Assembly: GCF_001949145.1 (NCBI RefSeq)
Contig: NW_019091807.1
Location: 8,990-21,763, forward strand
DNA: 12,774 nt
Direction of reading: 5' to 3'
Source: Acanthaster planci
Taxonomy: Eukaryota; Echinodermata; Asteroidea; Valvatida; Acanthasteridae
Shown: piece by piece, positions 7,930-12,774 of the stretch
Position numbering within the stretch: position 1 is the stretch's first letter
Layout of the letters: every line of letters starts with the position of its first letter
Notes under the pieces: generated by a model
What the model was told of the DNA's origin: nothing
The model's database searches: none
The model's input: only the letters and a program-made list of their open reading frames with translations
Program-made: the position numbers and the translations under genes

Positions 7930-8641
7930 TGATCTTCTATTTTTACTGACTTATGTATGTAGGGCACTACATATGCAATGAATTCTGTGGGGAGATCTAA
8001 AGGCTGAGCTCTACACAAATGCAGATTTATTATTACTTAAATGGAGGTTTAATCTGAATACATCTGGGCATATTTGCAGATCTGGTGGCATTTAACAATC
8101 CATGCACACTCAGCTAGATGACTTGTTGTTGCCGTAAAATATATCATTGAGAAATGTTGATCTGAGTCATTATGCCTCCCTCTCAAAAAACGTGTCTACA
8201 TGTAGGTGTAGTCACACCATCTTCAGTAGACCATACTTATAAATGGAACCAACTAGACAAACAACGGCTTGCCAACTCCTGACAAGTTGGTAAATGTGTC
8301 CTTGCTGTTGAGTACACTGCTTAAAGTTTGTAGTTGCAAAGGTTTGACTCAAGAATCTCCATGGCACGTTTCGAAGGACAACTTTATGTTGTGTGACCCT
8401 TTCCAGGTCCCTAAATCCAACTATAGTAGCTTAAGGCTGACAAATCAAACTGTTGGTGTGCTAGAATAGCTTTTGAATGATTTATGCAAGAGACCTATCA
8501 GAGGTAGTTACATCTAAAAATACTCCTTGGGCAGGGAAAAAATCCAAAATTCATTTACATCTCCCCGGTGCAATCTCATCTTTGAAATTAAATATTCCTG
8601 TTCATTAAAGTACAGGACAAGGGTAAACTTAAAATATATAG
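7930..8641. other. Non-coding stretch 3' of the LENG9-like gene
   Basis: No supported gene. A 67-codon plus-strand frame at 8269-8469 has no family signature and runs against the gene's possible 3' UTR, so it is not called. Confidence 0.45.
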
Positions 8642-8647
8642 TTTAAT
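8642..8647 (-). terminator. Candidate poly(A) signal ATTAAA of the LENG9-like gene
   Basis: ATTAAA on the minus strand, 36 bases after the TAG stop, with a T/G-containing stretch (CTTGTCCTGT) about 25 bases further on. It is the common one-base variant of AATAAA. A longer 3' end cannot be excluded. Confidence 0.4.
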
Positions 8648-8682
8648 ATTGTTGTGAGTAAAGCGGTTCTTTCATTTCAAGG

Positions 8683-11267
8683 CTAGATTGAGTGTTCAGA
8701 CTGAATGTCCATACTACCAAGGCAATAGTAAAACCCATCTGGCCGGGGAGGGTCCATCATGGAGCACAGGTGGATGGTATCTATGGGTTGTACACCAATA
8801 AATGCTTGTGAGAATTGTTGGTAATGATCAAGGCGTATGGGTGTGTTGTCAAACGCATCAGTTGCCCTCCGATCCACCTTTAGGAGAGTCATATGGGGGC
8901 TGAATTCGGGGCGATTGCCCGCTAAATTGATTCCTGCCTCAGCCAACCCCACCTGTAGCATCTGGGAGAGTTTGGCCAGGGCCGGGGACTCCTCTGGAGC
9001 AGAGTACAGGATGCGGCCATGAAATTGGTCCAACCCTTGAAACCTGAGCATGGTGACAGGGGAGAGGAGGCTGGAGATGTCTCCCTGGAGCACCTTGAGG
9101 ACTTGCATGGCCTTGGACATATCCTCCTGGCCGTCCAGGCGCATTGTGCACAGTGTGAGGTGGAGACGGGCAGTGTCGGTGCGCCAGTTCTCCAGACGTG
9201 GCTCGTCATCACAGACTGCATTCTGGATGCGTTGGACACACCTGCGGATGACGGGATCGGTGATGCGGATAGCAAAGAAGTAATTGGCGCTGCGTGAAGG
9301 TCGCTGCCTCCTCTCTGTTTGTAGTGTAGCATGTTCTTGCTGTGATTCTTCTGTTATTTCCATTCGCTCCTCATTCTCCACTGCATCACATGCCTCCTTC
9401 TCCTCAGTGTTCTGGTTCTCTTTTTCGAACATCTCCACAGTGTCCAGAATTGTCTTATTGCTGCCCGTTGAACCGAAGATGTCATCCAGCCGTTCATTCT
9501 TATCCCACACGACCTGGTCCTTGTATTTGAAATACTGGATACGGTGCCTGGGTATTGTCAGCGTCACGTAATCATCCACAGTGGCTATGTCCACCCAGCT
9601 GAATGCTGTGAAGGGTTTCTCGATGACACCCTTGAAGCGGTCCAGGTAACCGATGATGAAGTCCTCCTGGCGGACCTGCTTGTCCCACTGGATGCGGGAA
9701 ATCACCTCTGAGGCTGTCTTCATCCTTGATTTCTTGCCCGGACCCAGATCATCTTCAACTGGCTGCTTCTTTTTTTTCTGTTTCCCTTTTACCTTCCTGT
9801 CCTCTTCTTCATCAAAGTCAAGCTTTTTTGACTTCTTTTTGTTTTTATGACTGCGTGTAACTAATTCTCCATCAACTGAAAAGTAAACAGAATATTATTC
9901 AGAGCATTATAATATCAGTCATAAACTAGAAAATAAAACGTTCGGTTTGGCTCAACCCCTGTGAATATTCCATCATCATTACATATTTCTGGACACTTGA
10001 AAGACTCATGATAGAGATTGAATTCAACATACATGTATTTATGTAGTTCAGAACAGCTAGGCCAACAACACAATATACATGCATACCTGATTCTTCTTGT
10101 TCACCATCACTGTGGCTGCCTTCATCCTCCTCCTCTCTTCTGATGCTCCGCCCCTCCAGCCATTCCTTGGCAGCATCTACTAGTGTGTACATCACTGGTT
10201 CTCCTGCAAACTCTTGTGCTGACTGATACAGCAGCTGCAGGAGCTCAGTCAAGAGTGGCCCATCATTCAGAACACCTTTGTCATTCGGTACAATCTCTAT
10301 CTTTGGACCGGTTTCAGGATAGGTCTCTGCAAACAAAGTACAATGGCCAGCAATGTCATAAAAGTCTGAAGGTTACGTCTCATGACTTTTTATTCAGTTG
10401 TTGGGAAATCGTTAGTTATTACATTTTTCAAGATTACAAAATAACTCCATGCAGCTGTGTAGCAGATGTATGACATTTCTCGGGTATTAATGCAAATTTT
10501 GGTAGAACAATACAATAATTTTCAATGGAAAATGGAAAGCTTTAAGGGCTAATTTCTTTAAAATTTAGCTTGTAATCAAGCAGGGATACCAAAATTCATC
10601 ACTGAAAGTTTACTTTGAGCACAAACAACTTCAACAACACATATTTATTTGCGACTACAAGCAACATCTCTTTAAGGGTAATAATGAGCCCAGTGTTAGC
10701 AATGATGGTCAGGCTGTACTTTACTCAATCTTCTAAACTCCTGCAAGACCTCTGTGGGGAGTTTGAAGGGCCTGAGATGGCATGGGTTGAGAACAGTGAG
10801 TCAAAGGCTCTCAGGTAAAGGTTTATTCCAACAATCGGTATCGAGGCATGATTTCTGGGCAGTGTTATAGTTGAGACCCCTCACAGCCATCACCGGACCA
10901 TCACAGTCCGAATTCATGTAACAAGCTACTTCAGTGAACAGCAACGGTTTTCTTTCCTCTGTCACTGTTCACCCTGTTAGTAATGATTGGTCTTGTAATG
11001 GTCTTGTGTCTGGTCTTGTCATGGTATCCACTACAATACTGATCCCAGTGCACTGGCTACAGACAAGCCAGACTCACCAGGTAGAGAGAACTGCAGACCC
11101 ACAGCCAGACCTTCTGGTTGCACTTGCACCACACAGCAATAGTCTCCATCTCTTGGTAACTCCTCAACTTTAAATTCTCCCTCACCCACAAATATTGCAC
11201 GGAGGGCCTCCAGTTCACTAGACAGATCCTCTGAGAAATGAGAATAAGGGTCCAGAGCCTCTGCCAT
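8683..11267 (-). CDS. LENG9-like: LENG9-like protein: RWD + MJ1316 (DUF504) + AKAP7-type 2H phosphoesterase, 3 coding exons
   Basis: Coding exons are 11267-11078, 10326-10087 and 9875-8683; they join in phase (both introns phase 1) to give 540 residues and a TAG stop. The start has a good context (GATCATGGC) and an in-frame TAA 9 bases upstream of it. Residues 1-125 form an RWD domain: an acidic N-terminal helix, then the hallmark YPETGP at 66-71, which is completed across intron 1. Residues 126-195 are a charged linker with Lys clusters (155-161, 173-181), a possible nuclear signal. Residues 196-280 match the MJ1316/DUF504 domain, including IPRHRIQYF at 251-259. An acidic linker follows. Residues 340-536 are the 2H domain, with HLT at 382-384 and HMT at 471-473, spaced as expected for the two catalytic motifs. 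Known: 2H enzymes of the AKAP7 group cleave 2'-5' or cyclic phosphate bonds; MJ1316 is predicted to bind RNA cyclic ends. Inferred: an RNA-end processing or sensing protein. Vertebrate LENG9, as I recall it, carries a CCCH zinc finger; none is visible here. Confidence 0.88.
9876..10086 (-). other. Intron 2 of the LENG9-like gene (211 bp, phase 1)
   Basis: Donor TCAG|GTATGC (from 10086) and acceptor TTACTTTTCAG ending at 9876. The split codon is G|TT (Val 144). It lies in the charged linker between the RWD and MJ1316 domains, so the last exon carries MJ1316 and 2H together. Confidence 0.87.
10327..11077 (-). other. Intron 1 of the LENG9-like gene (751 bp, phase 1)
   Basis: Donor CTG|GTGAGTC at 11080-11071 and acceptor TTTGCAG ending at 10327. 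The split codon is G|AG (Glu 64), and the junction restores the RWD-type sequence LPETYP. No convincing coding content inside. A short GGTCTTGT-type triplication lies around 10988-11020. Confidence 0.88.
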
Positions 11268-11302
11268 GATCTGGGATTAATTGCAAGGAATGAAGACATA
11301 TG

Positions 11303-12154
11303 CTGTAAAAATGACACTGTATTAATACTTGAATTTGTAAATGAATACTAGAAATCTGACTTTGAATTTGAACCATTGGCAATGGGTGTATGCTGGAATG
11401 TCATCCAACAGTGTTCCACATGTACCATCTGTGAGCTGCCTTGCCTTGTTTCTTGACAATTTAAATGTCATTACTTGCCAGCACTAGTCAGAAGCTGCAT
11501 ATTGTGTTTTCATAATAAAATAAATTAATATTTATTAATATGTCATCACACAGATGTTCAGGAATTAATAGCTGAACATTCAAACCAAAGTTTTCAATTA
11601 ATTCAGCCTTTTATTTCTCTGTAAAATAGCTCACATACATGTACTGCATCTGTTGGAAAGCTAGCTTTAGAAATCTTAGCTCGTGATTATAGTTCAATAC
11701 ATGTACATACATGTGCAATGCTCAGACTCAGTGCATTAAACTGACAGGACCAAAATTCCCACTCTCAAAAAAAAAACATTATTATCATGTTTGCTGCTAT
11801 CGCTGCCCATGTCCAAATGTTAAGAAAAGATGTCAAAGATGATGTTAAGAGAGTGTCAAAAGAATCCCTCCACAGTATCACAGACAGGGGATGTACTTTA
11901 ACTTACATGTAGAATGAGTTCAAAGCGAAATCACCGAGATGTCAAAAGACACTACATGTACATTTAAAAACCTGATTTCATACATGTTTCATTTATTCTT
12001 TCATGTCCTTTGATCTAAAAGACTTGACAAGAGAGCGAAACTACCTGAAATTATACAAAGTTAATCACACCCTGCCCCCTCATCACTCCTAAGACTAATA
12101 ATGCCATGCTAAGCCGACAGTGGTCGGTACCCATTGCACTGAACCCACCCTTAC
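11303..12154 (-). other. Probable 5'-UTR intron of the LENG9-like gene
   Basis: On the minus strand a near-consensus donor, CAG|GTAAGG, lies at 12157-12149, and an acceptor, TTTTTACAG, ends at 11303, 35 bases upstream of the start codon. If used, the transcript begins with a short non-coding exon ending at 12155. The stretch is AT-rich, holds many ACATGTA words (near 11636, 11698, 11912, 11953, 11982) and shows no coding frame of its own. The splice sites are seen; their use is inferred. Confidence 0.5.
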
Positions 12155-12512
12155 CTGTATATAGCAGTAGCTGTTCACGTCACCGTACCACTGAATCTGA
12201 TCACACTCCTGCACAGAAAACCTGACGACTTGGGCAAGCAACCCGTGCTTTGTGTACTGATGAGAGACAACGTGATTTCTGATCTTCTTTTATCATGTTT
12301 ATACAGCCTCTAGCTTCAAAAGACAAAATTGCACCACACATCGACAAACTTATTGCACAACATAATGAAAAGATGTTTACCGTTGCTATTCGCATATTGT
12401 ATGTGTATGAGTTGTGGTGGAAGGAAGTCCAGGATTCAACTGTTAAATTTATAGCTTTATGTTTAACAATAGTCTGGCGCCTCTGCATTCGCTACGTAAC
12501 CAATCATTCAAG
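12155..12512. promoter_or_regulatory. Probable bidirectional promoter between LENG9-like gene and helicase
   Basis: About 360 bases separate the putative first donor of the minus-strand gene from the helicase start codon, so both 5' ends should lie here. A CCAAT box (12500-12504) sits just before the helicase ATG. No TATA box is evident at a useful distance. The head-to-head layout and short gap are seen; shared control is inferred. Confidence 0.45.
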
Positions 12513-12520
12513 ATGGCAGC
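12509..12520 (+). promoter_or_regulatory. YY1-type motif over the helicase start codon
   Basis: CAAGATGGCAGC spans the ATG. YY1 sites of the form AAGATGGCGGC commonly lie just downstream of transcription starts and often overlap start codons in animal housekeeping genes. Here it lies 5 bases after CCAAT at 12500-12504. One base (A for G) differs from the best consensus. Confidence 0.4.
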
Positions 12521-12678
12521 CTCCATGACTGATGATGGTTCCGGTTCGGTTCCGCTTCCAATTCAAAAACACAAAAAAGACATTCTTCAGGCTGTTCAGG
12601 ATTCACAGTCCCTTGTGATTGTTGGCGAAACCGGGAGTGGAAAGTCAACACAACTTCCGCAGTTCCTTTATGAAGCAG
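12513..12678 (+). CDS. DHX40: DEAH-box RNA helicase, DHX40-like, first coding exon (partial)
   Basis: The first 55 codons, plus one base, of a helicase that continues beyond the window. ATG 12513 is chosen for its strong context (AAGATGG); an in-frame upstream ATG at 12459 would add 18 unconvincing residues, and the frame is closed by a TAA at 12444. The exon encodes a short Ser/Gly-rich leader, then the start of the RecA1 domain: PIQKHKKDILQAVQD (residues 16-30), followed by Walker A motif GETGSGKS at 38-45 and TQLPQFLYEAG. The donor at 12679 (CAG|GTTTGT) splits a Gly codon, as the family's conserved EAG[F] junction would allow. Pattern PIQK...I.QAV.D followed by TGSGK.TQLP..LYEAG is closest, from memory, to DHX40; other DEAH proteins such as DHX33 or DHX35 fit less well. 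DEAH helicases unwind RNA or RNA-protein complexes using ATP. Head-to-head with the LENG9-like gene. Confidence 0.72.
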
Positions 12679-12722
12679 GTTTGTTGTTCTTGTTCTCATT
12701 TTTGATGTTTTTCCTAGCACTG

Positions 12723-12758
12723 ACTAGTACTAGTAGTACTTTAGGCTACTACTACTAC
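12723..12758. repeat. Short ACT/TAG trinucleotide microsatellite in helicase intron 1
   Basis: Interrupted repeats of ACT, TAG and TAC beginning about 45 bases inside the intron, ending in five consecutive ACT/TAC triplets. A neutral simple repeat. Confidence 0.6.
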
Positions 12759-12774
12759 TAGGCCTAACCTATCA

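Noticed and set aside
8269-8469. 66-residue plus-strand frame
   Set aside because: No domain, no splice context, and it lies in the likely 3' flank of the opposite-strand gene.
8837-9571. Several overlapping frames across the large last exon of the LENG9-like gene
   Set aside because: They overlap well-matched MJ1316 and 2H coding sequence in other frames.
10615-10818. 67-residue frame in intron 1
   Set aside because: No motif and no supporting splice sites; the surrounding exon structure explains the locus.
2583-11267. The small 2H gene as an alternative last exon of the LENG9-like gene
   Set aside because: The only acceptor-like site before its start (CTGAG|GAAATG) would need a phase 0 join, while both upstream introns are phase 1; an in-frame stop also lies just upstream.
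12201-12528. Frames in the divergent promoter region on both strands
   Set aside because: They overlap the expected start-site region and show no homology; the upstream ATG at 12459 is less well placed than 12513.

Overview
The window reads as nuclear DNA of a multicellular animal, most likely a marine invertebrate such as a lancelet, hemichordate or echinoderm. Supporting signs are split genes with GT-AG introns, long AT-rich non-coding stretches, decayed non-LTR retrotransposons and MITE-like elements, and many copies of the palindromic word ACATGT/TACATGTA. No tRNA, rRNA, CRISPR array or bacterial-type operon was seen. The species cannot be fixed from the sequence alone.

Three genes can be supported. 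(1) A complete three-exon gene on the minus strand (11267 to 8683) encodes a 540-residue protein with an N-terminal RWD domain, an MJ1316/DUF504 domain and a C-terminal AKAP7-type 2H phosphoesterase domain. The last two domains match the vertebrate protein LENG9. (2) A 209-residue gene on the same strand (3212 to 2583) is a stand-alone copy of the 2H domain with both catalytic His motifs intact. (3) At the right edge, the first coding exon of a DEAH-box RNA helicase (12513 to 12678, plus strand) runs out of the window. It looks most like DHX40 and is divergent from gene 1, with a probable shared promoter region near 12155-12513.

The rest is mostly repeat-derived. Positions 1-1000 hold a possible terminal exon of an unseen gene. 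Positions 1010-2405 look like one A/C-rich repeat unit with short similar ends, a 21-bp tandem repeat and a promoter-like CCAAT/YY1 cluster. Positions 3785-4034 are a palindromic MITE. Positions 4387-4520 and 5545-5727 are two diverged copies of one family, sharing a perfect palindrome. A 75-bp tandem duplication lies at 5303-5453. Positions 5735-6340 are a frameshifted 3' end of a non-LTR retrotransposon, and 7600-7821 is a second, reverse-oriented remnant with an in-frame stop. Positions 6814-7379 contain unexplained short open frames.

Functionally, the two minus-strand genes suggest RNA-end biology. MJ1316 domains are predicted to recognise cyclic phosphate RNA ends, and 2H enzymes cleave cyclic phosphates or 2'-5' linkages. 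A local duplication has apparently given a multidomain and a minimal version of the enzyme side by side. No protein was compared with a database here; all assignments come from motif recognition.
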